This document shows positions 46,697-58,023 of a DNA stretch of 64,000 bases, one piece after another. The notes under the pieces are model-generated. The model was not told where the DNA came from, did not search any database, and saw only the letters and a program-made list of their open reading frames with translations. The position numbers and the translations under genes are program-made. The DNA is from Thermus thermophilus (GTDB taxonomy: Bacteria > Deinococcota > Deinococci > Deinococcales > Thermaceae): NCBI RefSeq assembly GCF_019974155.1, contig NZ_AP025158.1, positions 1,364,001-1,428,000 of the forward strand, given 5' to 3'. The stretch's first letter is position 1; every line of letters starts with the position of its first letter.

Positions 46697-47343
46697 CCTA
46701 CTTCCCCCTGATGCTGGACCTAAAGGGCCGCCCCGTCCTCCTCATCGCCGGGGGGCCCGAGACCCCCATGAAGCTCAAGGCCCTCCTCGAGGCGGGGGCG
46801 CGCGTCACCGTCCTCGCCGAAGAGGACGCCTTCGGCCTGGAAGCGCTGGAACGGGAAGGCAAGATCCGCTGGCTTAAGCGGGCGTACCGGGAAGGGGACC
46901 TGGAAGGCCACTTCCTGGTGGTGAGCCACCCCAAGGACAAGGCCATCCACCCCAAGGTCAAGGCGGAGGCCGACCGGAGGGGCGTCTTCCTCGTGGCCGT
47001 GGACGACCCCCAAAACGCCAGCGCCATCCTCCCCGCCGTCCTCCGGCGCGGGGAGCTCTTGGTGGCCCTCTCCACCTCGGGGGCCGCCCCCGCCCTCGCC
47101 GTGCGGCTCAAGGAGCGCCTGGCGGGGCTTTTCCCCGAGGCCTACGGGGAGCTCGTGGCCTTCCTCCGCACCCTGAGGCCCAGGATCGCCCAAATCCCGA
47201 GCTTTGAGGAAAGGAAGCGCCTCTGGTACCGCATCGTGGACCAGGCCCTGGAGGAGCTGGACCTAGACCCCAGGGAGGGCCTAGGGAGGGCCAAGGAAAA
47301 GGCCGAGGAGGCCCTAAAGGAGGTGGCGGCATGGACAAGGTGA
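46693..47343 (+). CDS. Precorrin-2 dehydrogenase / siroheme synthase (CysG N-terminal type)
   Basis: 216 residues. Opening TYFPLMLDLKGRPVLLIAGG is the NAD-binding start of the CysG-N/Met8/SirC family; AVDDPQNASAILPAVLRRGELLVALSTSGAAPALAV matches the rest (family pattern VxDxPxxCxFxxPAxxxRGxLxIAISTxGxSPxLA). It oxidises precorrin-2 to sirohydrochlorin. As no separate chelatase is seen in the operon, it may also insert iron, as Met8p does. GTG start overlaps hemD's stop with AAAGGAGG upstream. Confidence 0.88.
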   Translation: MTYFPLMLDLKGRPVLLIAGGPETPMKLKALLEAGARVTVLAEEDAFGLEALEREGKIRWLKRAYREGDLEGHFLVVSHPKDKAIHPKVKAEADRRGVFLVAVDDPQNASAILPAVLRRGELLVALSTSGAAPALAVRLKERLAGLFPEAYGELVAFLRTLRPRIAQIPSFEERKRLWYRIVDQALEELDLDPREGLGRAKEKAEEALKEVAAWTR

Positions 47344-47999
47344 AGGCGGCCCGAAGCCTGATCCAAGAAGCCCTGGCCCAAAGCCGAAACCCCTGCTTCA
47401 CCTGCAGCTTCCAGGCGGAGGACGTGGTGGTCCTCCACCTCCTCCTCAAGGAAAAGCCCGAGATCCCCGTCCTCTTCCTGGACACGGGCTACCACTTCCC
47501 CGAGGTCTACGCCTACCGGGACGAGCTGCAAAAAAAGCTCGGCTTCCGCCTCCTCAACCTCACCCCAAGCCTCTCGCGGGAGGAGCAGGAAGCCCGCTAC
47601 GGCAGGCTCTACGAGACCGACCCCGGCCGCTGCTGCGCCCTCCGCAAGGTGGAGCCCCTCTTCGCCGCGCTGGAGGCCTACGATACCTGGTTCACGGGGC
47701 TTAGGCGGGAGCAGTCCCCCACCCGCGCCCACCTCCAGCCCTTGGAAGAGGCTGTCCTCCCCTCGGGCCACCGCCTGAAGAAGGTCAACCCCCTCTACGA
47801 CTGGACGTTTAAGGAGGTCTTCGCCTACCTGGCCGTGCAGGACCTCCCCTACCTTCCCCTCTACGACCAGGGCTACCTCTCCATCGGCTGCGCCCCCTGC
47901 ACGGCGAAGCCCTTAGACCCCTCGGACCCCCGCTCGGGCCGCTGGGCGGGAAAGGGCAAGCTGGAGTGCGGCATCCACCTGCACGGCAAGGAGGGGTAG
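47331..47999 (+). CDS. cysH: Adenylyl-sulfate (APS/PAPS) reductase, 4Fe-4S type
   Basis: 222 residues. Cys101-Cys102 and Cys187/Cys190 (CAPC) are the CC...CXXC cluster ligands of assimilatory APS reductases; catalytic Cys213 is in LECGIH. P-loop-like FTCSFQAEDVV and LDTGYHFPEVY are conserved. The cluster motif plus lack of an APS kinase gene here argues for APS as substrate. Overlaps the previous gene by 13 bases. Confidence 0.93.
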   Translation: MDKVKAARSLIQEALAQSRNPCFTCSFQAEDVVVLHLLLKEKPEIPVLFLDTGYHFPEVYAYRDELQKKLGFRLLNLTPSLSREEQEARYGRLYETDPGRCCALRKVEPLFAALEAYDTWFTGLRREQSPTRAHLQPLEEAVLPSGHRLKKVNPLYDWTFKEVFAYLAVQDLPYLPLYDQGYLSIGCAPCTAKPLDPSDPRSGRWAGKGKLECGIHLHGKEG

Positions 48000-48733
48000 A
48001 TGGCCTTTCTTCTGGGCTTTCTCATCGCCTTCGCCATCGGGGTCACGGGGGTGGGGGCGGGGACGGTTACGGCGCCCCTCCTCATCCTCGCCCTGGGGCT
48101 TCCCCCGGAGGTGGCCGTGGGCACGGCCCTCCTCTTCGGCTTCCTGGTGAAGATCCCCGCGGGAGGGGTCTACCTCCTCAAGGGGCAGGTGGACCCCAGG
48201 GCGCTTTTCCGGCTCCTTTTGGGCGGAGTCCCGGGGGTGCTTCTGGGAAGCCTCCTCCTCACGCAGCTCAAGGGGGCGAAGGACCTCGTCCTCCTTCTCG
48301 TGGGCCTCACCGTGGTCCTCTCGGCGGGGCTTGGGCTTTGGCGGGGCCTGAAGGGGGTCGGACGAGGGAGGGAAAGGCCTTGGCTTCTCCCCCCGGCGGC
48401 CTTCGGCATCGGCCTCGAGGTGGGCTTCTCCTCCGCGGGGGCCGGGGCCTTGGGGACCCTTCTCCTCCTCCACGCCACCCGGCTTTCCCCCCCAGAAGGT
48501 GGTGGGCACCGACCTCCTCTTCGGCCTCGTCCTCGCCCTCCTGGGGGGCGGGGTCCACCTCGCCTTCGGCCAGGTGGCCCCAGGCCTTCTCCTCGCCCTG
48601 GCCTCGGGCGGGGTGGCGGGGGGGCTTCTCGGGGCCCTCTTCGCCACCCGGCTTCCCAAGGAGCCCTTAAGGCTCGCCCTCCTCCTCTGGCTCCTCTTCG
48701 TCGGAGGCCAGCTCATCTACCGGGGGGTGGTCC

Positions 48734-48741
<8 letters not shown>
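48000..48741 (+). pseudogene. TauE/SafE (TSUP) anion transporter with single-base frameshift
   Basis: The first frame (from ATG 48000) gives TM segments AFLLGFLIAFAIGVTGVGAGTV through FSSAGAGALGTLLLLHATRLSP; the second continues VVGTDLLFGLVLALLGGGVH to a stop at 48739-48741. They would join in frame if the C7 run at 48487-48493 had six Cs, restoring the TSUP pattern RLSPxKVVGTDLxxGL. About 247 residues when joined. Expected to move sulfite, sulfate or sulfur compounds. The remaining sequence shows no other damage, so error, recent mutation or slippage are all open. Confidence 0.85.
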
Positions 48742-51526
<2,785 letters not shown>

Positions 51527-51612
51527 GGCCTAAGGGTAGGCCAGGGCTTTATTTCTTAAAGTATGTGGGGCCACCCTCTCCGCCCGGGCGCACGAAGGGG
51601 TAGACTCCCCCC

Positions 51613-52521
51613 ATGAAGGCCTGGGTGCTAAAGCGGCTTGGCGGCCCCCTGGAGCTAACGGAACTGCCCGAGCCCGAGGCCAAGGAGGGGGAGGCGGTCC
51701 TTCGGGTGGAGGCGGTGGGCCTCAACTTCGCCGACCACCTGATGCGCCTCGGGGCCTACCTCACCCGGCTCCACCCCCCCTTCGTCCCGGGGATGGAGGT
51801 GGTGGGGGTGGCGGAGGGAAGGCGCTACGCCGCCCTCCTCCCCCAAGGCGGCCTCGCCGAGCGGGTCGCCGTCCCCAAGGGGGCCCTCCTCCCCCTGCCC
51901 GAGGGCCTCTCCCCCGAGGAGGCCGCCGCCTTCCCCGTCTCCTTCCTCACCGCCTACCTGGCCCTGAAGCGGGCCCAGGCCCGGCCCGGGGAAAAGGTCC
52001 TGGTCCAGGCGGCGGCGGGGGCCTTGGGGACGGCGGCGGTCCAGGTGGCCCGGGCCATGGGCCTCCGGGTCTTGGCCGCGGCCTCGAGGCCCGAGAAGCT
52101 CGCCCTCCCCCTCGCCCTGGGGGCCGAGGAGGCCGCGACCTACCCCGAGGTGCCGGAAAGGGCCAAGGCCTGGGGCGGGCTGGACCTGGTGCTGGAGGTG
52201 CGGGGCAAGGAGGTGGAGGAAAGCCTCGGCCTCCTCGCCCACGGGGGGAGGCTCGTCTACATCGGGGCCGCCGAGGGGGAGGTGGCCCCCATCCCGCCCC
52301 TCCGCCTCATGCGCCGCAACCTGGCCGTCTTTGGCTTCTGGCTCACCCCCCTCCTGCGGGAGGCCGCCCTGGTGGAGGAGGCCCTGGGCTTCCTCCTCCC
52401 CAGGCTTGGGCGGGAGCTTAGGCCCGTGGTGGGCCCCGTCTTCCCCTTCGCCGAGGCGGAGGCCGCCTTCCGGGCCCTCCTGGACCGGGGGCACACGGGG
52501 AAGGTGGTGGTGCGGCTCTAG
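51613..52521 (+). CDS. qor: NADPH:quinone oxidoreductase, MDR family
   Basis: 302 residues. GroES-like N-terminal domain with VGLNFADHLMRLGAYLTRL and PGMEVVG, then a Rossmann domain with VLVQAAAGALGTAAVQVARA and GHTGKVVV at the end. No zinc ligands, as in zeta-crystallin-type quinone reductases. The closely related T. thermophilus protein has a known structure. TAGACT ends six bases before the ATG, so leaderless. The stop overlaps the PPDK stop by four bases. Confidence 0.92.
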   Translation: MKAWVLKRLGGPLELTELPEPEAKEGEAVLRVEAVGLNFADHLMRLGAYLTRLHPPFVPGMEVVGVAEGRRYAALLPQGGLAERVAVPKGALLPLPEGLSPEEAAAFPVSFLTAYLALKRAQARPGEKVLVQAAAGALGTAAVQVARAMGLRVLAAASRPEKLALPLALGAEEAATYPEVPERAKAWGGLDLVLEVRGKEVEESLGLLAHGGRLVYIGAAEGEVAPIPPLRLMRRNLAVFGFWLTPLLREAALVEEALGFLLPRLGRELRPVVGPVFPFAEAEAAFRALLDRGHTGKVVVRL

Positions 52522-55115
52522 GCGGGCTTCAGGGCCCGGGAAAGCCCCGCCTGGGCGGCGGCGAGGCGGGCGGTGAGGACCCGGAAGGGGCTCGCCGAGG
52601 TGTAGTCCAAGAGGTCCGCCACGAAGCGGACGCTCCCCGCCTCCCCCCCGTGCTCCCCGCAGAGGCCGAGCTTGAGCCTGGGGTTCGCCCGCCTCCCCTC
52701 CTCCGCCGCCATCCTGAGAAGCCGCCCCACCCCCTTCTCGTCCAGGCGCTCCGTGGGGTCAAAGGGGAAAAGCCCCTCCTCCACGTACCGGGGCAGGAAC
52801 TTCCCCGCGTCGTCCCGGGAGAGGCCGAAGGCCATCTGGGTGAGGTCGTTGGTGCCGAAGCTGAAGAAGTCCACCAGGGGGGCGATCTCGGCGGCGAGGA
52901 GGGCGGCCCGGGGGGTTTCCACCATGGTGCCGAAGGGGATGGGGCCGTACTCCCGGAAGAGCTCCTCGGCGAGGGTCCGCGCCCTTTCCACCTCCTTGGG
53001 GTCGGCCACCAGGGGGACCATGACCTCGGGCCTGGGGTCGTGCCCCGCCTCCTTGAGCTCCCTGGCGGCCTCGAGGAGGGCCCTAAGCTGCATGCGGAAG
53101 ACGGCGGGCCTGAGGAGGAGGAGCCTCACCCCCCGGAAGCCGAGCATAGGGTTCGCCTCCTTTAGGGCCTCCGCCCGCTTGAGGAGGCGCCCCGCCTCCT
53201 CGTCCCCCTCCTCGGCCCGGCGGGCGAGCTCCTCCAGGGGGGGGAGGAACTCGTGAAGCGGCGGGTCCAGAAGGCGCACCGTGACGGGGAGGCCGTCCAT
53301 GGCGAGGAGGATCCCCTTGAAGTCCTCCTTCTGGAAGTGGAAGAGGCGCTCCAGGGCCTCGGCCTCCTCCTCGGGGGTCTCCGCCAGGATGAGGCGGCGC
53401 ACCCAGGGGAGGCGCTCTTCCTGGAAGAACATGTGCTCCGTGCGGCAAAGGCCGATGCCCTCGGCCCCGAAGGCCCTGGCCCTTCGGGCGTCCTCGGGGG
53501 TGTCGGCGTTGGCCCTGACCCCGAGGCGCCGATGGGGCTCGGCCCAGGCGAGGAGCTTTTCCAAAAGGGCCTCCCCCGCGGCCTCCACCAGGGGCACCGC
53601 CCCCAGGTACACCTCCCCCGTGCCCCCGTCCAGGGTGAGGAGGTCCCCCTCCCGGATCTCCACCCCTTCCGCCAGGGCCCGGCCCTCCTCGGGGAAGACC
53701 CTAAGGGCCTCCGCCCCCACCACCGCGGGCACCCCAAGGCCCCGGGCCACCACCGCCGCGTGGGAGGTGAGGCCGCCCCGGGCGGTGAGGATCCCCTTGG
53801 CGAGGTACATCCCGGTGATGTCCTCGGGGGTGGTCTCGGGGCGCACCAGAATGGCGGGAAGCCCCTGGGCGTGGAAGCGCTCCACGGCCTCGTTGGTGAA
53901 GGCGGCGTGGCCCACCGCGGCCCCGGGGCTTGCGGGGAGGCCCTTGAGGAAGGGCTTTGGGGCCTTGTCCCGGTCCACGCTGGGCCGGAGGAGGCCGGGG
54001 AGGGCGTTGGCCTCCACCCTCATGACCGCCTCCTCCCGGGAGATGAGCCCCTCCTCGGCCATCTCCACGGCGATCCGCACCGCCGCCTGGGCCGTGCGCT
54101 TGCCCGAGCGGGTCTGGAGGAGGAAAAGCCTTCCCCGCTCCACGGTGAACTCAAAGTCCTGCATGTCCCGGAAGTGCCGCTCCAGCTTCTCCGCCACCTG
54201 CAGGAGTTCCCGGTAGAGCTCGGGGGCGTAGTCCTTTAGGCGGGCCAAGGGCTCGGGGGTGCGGAGGCCCGCCACCACGTCCTCCCCCTGGGCGTTCCTC
54301 AGGTACTCCCCGTAGAGGCCCCTCTCCCCGGTGGCGGGGTTGCGGGTGAAGCCCACCCCGGTGCCCGAGTCCTCCCCCAGGTTGCCGAAGACCATGGCCT
54401 GGACCACCACCGCCGTGCCCAGGTCCTCGGGGATGCCGTAGATGCGGCGGTAGGTCCTGGCCCTGGGGTTCAGCCAGCTTCTGAAGACGGCCTCTATGGC
54501 CCCTCGGAGCTGGGCCCAGGGGTCCAGGGGGAAGGGGGTGCCGCGGGCCTCGAGGTGGCGGAGGTAGCGGTAGGCCAGCTCCTCCAGGTCCTCGGGCCCA
54601 AGGGCCGCGTCCGTCTCCACTCCCCTTTCCGCCTTGAGGGCGGAGAGCATCCCCTCAAAGACCTCGGGCCCCTCCCCCAAGACCACCTCCCCGTACATGG
54701 CGAGGAGCCTGCGGAAGCTGTCCCAGGCGAAGCGGGGGTTGCCCGTGGCCCGGGAGAGGGCCTCCACCCCCTCCAGGGTGAGGCCGAGGTTGAGCACGGT
54801 GTCCATCATCCCGGGCATGGAGACCGGGGCCCCGCTCCGCACGGAAACGAGGAGGGGAGGGGCCTTCCCCTCCCCTTGGCCAAAGCGCTTGCCCGTTAGG
54901 CCCTCGAGGGCCGCCATCCCCACCCGTACCTCCTCCCAAAGCCCCGGCACCTCCCCCGCCTTCAGGTACTGGCGGCAGGCCTCCGTGGTGACGATGAAGG
55001 CCGGGGGGACGGGCAGGCCCGCCCCCGCCATCTCCGCAAGGCCATGGCCCTTGCCGCCCAGGAGGTCCCGGGAAAGCCCCCGGGCCTCGGAGAGCAAGTA
55101 GACGCGCTTCGCCAT
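52518..55115 (-). CDS. ppdK: Pyruvate, phosphate dikinase
   Basis: 865 residues. N-terminal ATP-grasp (SVRSGAPVSMPGMMDTVLNL near 91-110), central swivelling domain with phosphocarrier His452 in GGLTSHAAVVARG, and C-terminal PEP barrel with GTNDLTQMAFGLSRDDAG and catalytic Cys near 828 in GLCGEHGG. Interconverts pyruvate, ATP and phosphate with PEP, AMP and pyrophosphate; supports gluconeogenesis. Single-gene unit; upstream region 55116-55182 shows no clear promoter. Confidence 0.97.
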   Translation of the reverse strand: MAKRVYLLSEARGLSRDLLGGKGHGLAEMAGAGLPVPPAFIVTTEACRQYLKAGEVPGLWEEVRVGMAALEGLTGKRFGQGEGKAPPLLVSVRSGAPVSMPGMMDTVLNLGLTLEGVEALSRATGNPRFAWDSFRRLLAMYGEVVLGEGPEVFEGMLSALKAERGVETDAALGPEDLEELAYRYLRHLEARGTPFPLDPWAQLRGAIEAVFRSWLNPRARTYRRIYGIPEDLGTAVVVQAMVFGNLGEDSGTGVGFTRNPATGERGLYGEYLRNAQGEDVVAGLRTPEPLARLKDYAPELYRELLQVAEKLERHFRDMQDFEFTVERGRLFLLQTRSGKRTAQAAVRIAVEMAEEGLISREEAVMRVEANALPGLLRPSVDRDKAPKPFLKGLPASPGAAVGHAAFTNEAVERFHAQGLPAILVRPETTPEDITGMYLAKGILTARGGLTSHAAVVARGLGVPAVVGAEALRVFPEEGRALAEGVEIREGDLLTLDGGTGEVYLGAVPLVEAAGEALLEKLLAWAEPHRRLGVRANADTPEDARRARAFGAEGIGLCRTEHMFFQEERLPWVRRLILAETPEEEAEALERLFHFQKEDFKGILLAMDGLPVTVRLLDPPLHEFLPPLEELARRAEEGDEEAGRLLKRAEALKEANPMLGFRGVRLLLLRPAVFRMQLRALLEAARELKEAGHDPRPEVMVPLVADPKEVERARTLAEELFREYGPIPFGTMVETPRAALLAAEIAPLVDFFSFGTNDLTQMAFGLSRDDAGKFLPRYVEEGLFPFDPTERLDEKGVGRLLRMAAEEGRRANPRLKLGLCGEHGGEAGSVRFVADLLDYTSASPFRVLTARLAAAQAGLSRALKPA

Positions 55116-55182
55116 GCCCCCACTCTGGCCCCGGCCGTGGAAGCGTGGAAAGGTGTAGCCTGAGGAGAGCTACACCGTTCGC

Positions 55183-55659
55183 CTAAGGGGAAAGGAGGGC
55201 CCGCCACTCGGCGAGCATGGCCTCGGCGAAGCGGGGAAAGGCCCCGTGGTAGGCGAGGAGGAGGGCCTTCGGGGAAAGCCCCTCCGCCTTCTTCTCCCGC
55301 AGGAAGGCCCGGGCCGCCTCGGGGGGCCCGTGCCAGCGGGCGAGCTCCCCATAGGCCTCGTCCAGGAAGACCACGGTGGGGACGATGCGCTTCCCTTCCT
55401 TGGCGTAGGCCTCGGCGAGGTCGGGGTTCTCGTCCCGGAAGAAGAAGCGGACCTCGAGGGGAAGCCGGGCGAGGACGGGGATGGCCTGGACGGAGTCCGG
55501 GCACCAGTCCTCCACCAGGGCGAGGGCCCTTTGGGCTCTTGGAAGCGGTGCGAGGGGAGGAAGCCCCGCGTAGAAGGCCTCCACCTGGTCCCGGTTCCTC
55601 CAGAGGCGGGGGAGGAGCCCCTCGTAGGGGAGCCCCTCCAGGTAGCGGGCCTCGAGCAT
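55183..55659 (-). CDS. Thioredoxin-fold family protein
   Basis: About 158 residues. ALVEDWCPDSVQAIPVLARLP carries a thioredoxin-like active site WCxDS with a single cysteine, and VPTVVFLDEAYGELARWHGPP supplies the cis-Pro loop, as in the Thioredoxin_9 group. Redox activity would need an outside thiol. Start at ATG 55659 with GGGAGGATGG upstream; the open frame continues upstream. Function not known. Confidence 0.8.
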   Translation of the reverse strand: MLEARYLEGLPYEGLLPRLWRNRDQVEAFYAGLPPLAPLPRAQRALALVEDWCPDSVQAIPVLARLPLEVRFFFRDENPDLAEAYAKEGKRIVPTVVFLDEAYGELARWHGPPEAARAFLREKKAEGLSPKALLLAYHGAFPRFAEAMLAEWRALLSP

Positions 55660-55771
55660 GGCCCCATCCTCCCAGGCCCAGGGGAAGGGCGCAAGGAGGC
55701 CCCTCACCCTGGAGGGGCTAGGTGTCTATGCATTAGAGGGTGTCGTAAAACCCCTGGACGAGCTCCTCCGT

Positions 55772-55918
55772 TCAGAAGGCCATAAGGTCCGCGTGACGGG
55801 CCAAAACCTTTCCGTCCTCCAGAGGGCGGAAGCAGGCTTTGGGAGGAAGCTGGTTCCAAATCTCCTGGGCGATCTGGTAGAAGCGGGCGAGGTTCTTCTC
55901 CGTCCCGTCCTCTAGCAC
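55772..55918 (-). CDS. Tiny hypothetical ORF or gene remnant
   Basis: 48 codons from a GTG: MLEDGTEKNLARFYQIAQEI, then WNQLPPKACFRPLEDGK and a stop at 55772. The amino-acid mix (Tyr, Gln, Ile, Asn, Trp) is unlike GC-rich antisense noise, so real coding ancestry is likely. Directly downstream another frame reads TEELVQGFYDTL and stops (55733-55771), perhaps the end of the same gene after a frameshift. No family recognised. The gap 55708-55941 otherwise holds nothing. Confidence 0.4.
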   Translation of the reverse strand: MLEDGTEKNLARFYQIAQEIWNQLPPKACFRPLEDGKVLARHADLMAF

Positions 55919-55941
55919 AGCGGAGGCGTGGCCCCAGGGCC

Positions 55942-56763
55942 CTATAGCCCCAGATAGGCCCGGGCCGCGGCCAGGTCAAAGAGGGCGTGCCCCACGCTCT
56001 TGAAGAGGACAAAGCGCCCTTCGCTCCGCCGCCCCAGAAGGGCCTCCCGCAGGGGGACCACGGGCCGGTCCACCCCTTGCAGCTCCCCCGCCTCGAGGAG
56101 GGCGTCCTCCGTGTCGCAGTAAAGGGCGGCCTCCCGCACCAGGGCCTCGGGCACCTCCCGCATCCCCGGGCGGAAGGAGCCCACCGCGGCCAGGAACACC
56201 CCCTCGGGCACCCTCTCGGGGAGGACAGGGGTGGGGCTTGGGGTGGCGGTGACCAGGAAGGCCACGTCCTCGGGGACCGCCTCCCCCTTCCACTCCTCGG
56301 CGGGAAGGCCTAAGGAGCGGGCTTTGGCCAAGAAGGCCTCCACCCTTTCCCGCCCCCTCCCCCGCACCAGGACCCGGGTGAGGGGAAAGCCCTCGGCGAA
56401 GGCCTCGAGATGGGCCTCCCCCTGGACACCGGGGCCCACCACCAGCAAAGCCCCCTCCCGCCTGGTGGCGAGCTCCCGGGCGGCCAGGAGGGAGAGGGCG
56501 GCGGTGCGCCTCTTGGTGAGCTCCTCCCCGGGGAGGTGGAAGACCTGGCCGTCCTTTAGCCGCCTCACCCACACCTCCGCCTGGACCGAGGGAGTCTTCC
56601 CCGGCTCCACCGTCACCAGCTTGCACAAGGCCAGGTCCTGGTCGGCGGCGGGCATCACCAGGAACTGGCCCCCGGGGATGGGAAGCACCTGCCGCCTCGG
56701 GGCCTCAGCCCCCCGCAAGAGCACCCCCTTGATGGCCTCGGCCAGGGCCAGGTAGGAAGGCAT
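55942..56763 (-). CDS. Ornithine cyclodeaminase / mu-crystallin family protein
   Basis: About 273 residues. LPIPGGQFLVMPAADQDLALCKLVTV is the substrate domain with Lys, and VVGPGVQGEAHLEAFAEGFPLTRVLV is the Rossmann NAD(P) site; VTATPSPTPVLPE follows. Family members deaminate ornithine or reduce cyclic imino acids such as pyrroline-2-carboxylate. I start at ATG 56763 with CATTCT six bases upstream; the next gene is divergent and their promoters overlap. Confidence 0.87.
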   Translation of the reverse strand: MPSYLALAEAIKGVLLRGAEAPRRQVLPIPGGQFLVMPAADQDLALCKLVTVEPGKTPSVQAEVWVRRLKDGQVFHLPGEELTKRRTAALSLLAARELATRREGALLVVGPGVQGEAHLEAFAEGFPLTRVLVRGRGRERVEAFLAKARSLGLPAEEWKGEAVPEDVAFLVTATPSPTPVLPERVPEGVFLAAVGSFRPGMREVPEALVREAALYCDTEDALLEAGELQGVDRPVVPLREALLGRRSEGRFVLFKSVGHALFDLAAARAYLGL

Positions 56764-56781
56764 ACCCTTAGAATGCCCCAC

Positions 56782-57675
56782 ATGCAGGCCCTTCTCAACA
56801 CCGTGGTCCCCGTGGCCCTGGTGGTCCTCTCCGGCTACCTCCTGGGGAAGCGGCTGGAGATGGACCTCTCCACTCTAAGCCGCCTCACCCTCTACGTCCT
56901 GGTGCCCGCCCTCATCTTGGACAGCATGTACCGGGCGGAGTACACCCGGGAGGGGCTTTGGGGGCTCACCCTGGGCTTCGCCCTCACCTACCTCCTCCTC
57001 TTCCTCCTCGTCCGGGGGGCGGGGAGGCTCTTCGGCCTCTCCGGGGAAACCACCAAAACCCTCCTCGTCTGCGGCCTCTTCCCCAACTCCGGCAACATGG
57101 GCCTCTCCCTGGTCTACTTCGCCCTGGGGGAGGAGGGCCTGCGGCGGGCCGTGGTCTACTTCCTCCTCTCCAGCGTGGTCATGTTCGGCCTGGGACCCGC
57201 CTTCCTCCGGGGAGGGGGCCTGAAGGAAGGCCTCCTCTTCACCCTGCGCCTCCCCCTCTTCTACGCCCTCTTCCTGGGCCTTCTCCTCAAGGCCCTGGGG
57301 GTGGTCCTCCCCTTCCGGCTGGACGAGGGGGTACGGCTCATGGGCCAGGCGGCCATCCCCGTCCTCCTCCTCACCCTGGGGATGCAGATGGGAAAGACCC
57401 GGTTCCTCCTCGGCCCCTTTGAGGGGGCGGCGAGCGCCCTGAGGCTCCTTTTCGCCCCCCTTCTCGCCTACGGGGTGGGACTCCTCCTGGACCTTCCCCC
57501 CTTGGAGCACCAGGTCCTCGTCCTCCAGTCCGCCACCCCGGTGGCGGTGAACGCCTTCCTCCTCGCCCGGGAGTTCGGGGGGGACGCCCTAAGGGTGGCC
57601 CGGAGCGTGGTGGTCTCCACCTTTCTGGCCTTCCTCACCGTCCCCCTGGTCCTCTACCTCCTCGGGGTCCGGTAG
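56782..57675 (+). CDS. AEC (auxin efflux carrier) family transporter
   Basis: About 297 residues, ten transmembrane helices. LNTVVPVALVVLSGYLLGKR at the start, the half-site NSGNMGLSLVYFALG near 115-129 and the C-terminal QSATPVAVNAFLLAREFGGD with crossover Pro are typical of AEC carriers (often for dicarboxylates or amino-acid-like acids). TAGAAT ends seven bases before the ATG, so leaderless. The 3' end overlaps the convergent lipoprotein ORF. Confidence 0.9.
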   Translation: MQALLNTVVPVALVVLSGYLLGKRLEMDLSTLSRLTLYVLVPALILDSMYRAEYTREGLWGLTLGFALTYLLLFLLVRGAGRLFGLSGETTKTLLVCGLFPNSGNMGLSLVYFALGEEGLRRAVVYFLLSSVVMFGLGPAFLRGGGLKEGLLFTLRLPLFYALFLGLLLKALGVVLPFRLDEGVRLMGQAAIPVLLLTLGMQMGKTRFLLGPFEGAASALRLLFAPLLAYGVGLLLDLPPLEHQVLVLQSATPVAVNAFLLAREFGGDALRVARSVVVSTFLAFLTVPLVLYLLGVR

Positions 57676-58023
57676 GCCCGGGGCGCCGAGGTCCAGCTGG
57701 AAGAGGGGCCTTCCCTCCCAGAGGCCCACCAGGCGGTGGTACCCCTCCCCCAGGGGAAAGCGGGCCTCGTAGGTCCCGGGGCCCTCCAGGAAGAGGGCCC
57801 TTTCCTGGAGGAGGGCCTCTTCCCGGAACCACTTGAGGTGGAGGTAGCCGGGGCGGGGCAGGCGCTCCACCCTAAGGAGGAGCCTGGCCCCCTCCCCCTC
57901 GGGAAGAAGCCGGGCCACGAGGAAAGGCCGCTCCGGGGGAGGGGGCTTCCCGGGGTCCAGGGGCAAGAAGGTGTAGCGGCAGGCGGCGAGGAGGGGGAGA
58001 AGGAGGAGGAGGAGAAGCCTCAC
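57589..58023 (-). CDS. Small lipoprotein, unknown
   Basis: 144 codons: MRLLLLLLLPLLAAC is a lipoprotein signal with Cys15, followed by a beta-rich body ending near QLDLGAPGLPDP. The last 29 residues are acidic/His-rich and lie antisense to the AEC carrier gene, so they probably carry no function. The GTG start overlaps the rsmE stop (GTGA), so it is the last gene of the mrp-sufR-prmA-rsmE unit. Family not recognised. Confidence 0.6.
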   Translation of the reverse strand: MRLLLLLLLPLLAACRYTFLPLDPGKPPPPERPFLVARLLPEGEGARLLLRVERLPRPGYLHLKWFREEALLQERALFLEGPGTYEARFPLGEGYHRLVGLWEGRPLFQLDLGAPGLPDPEEVEDQGDGEEGQKGGDHHAPGHP

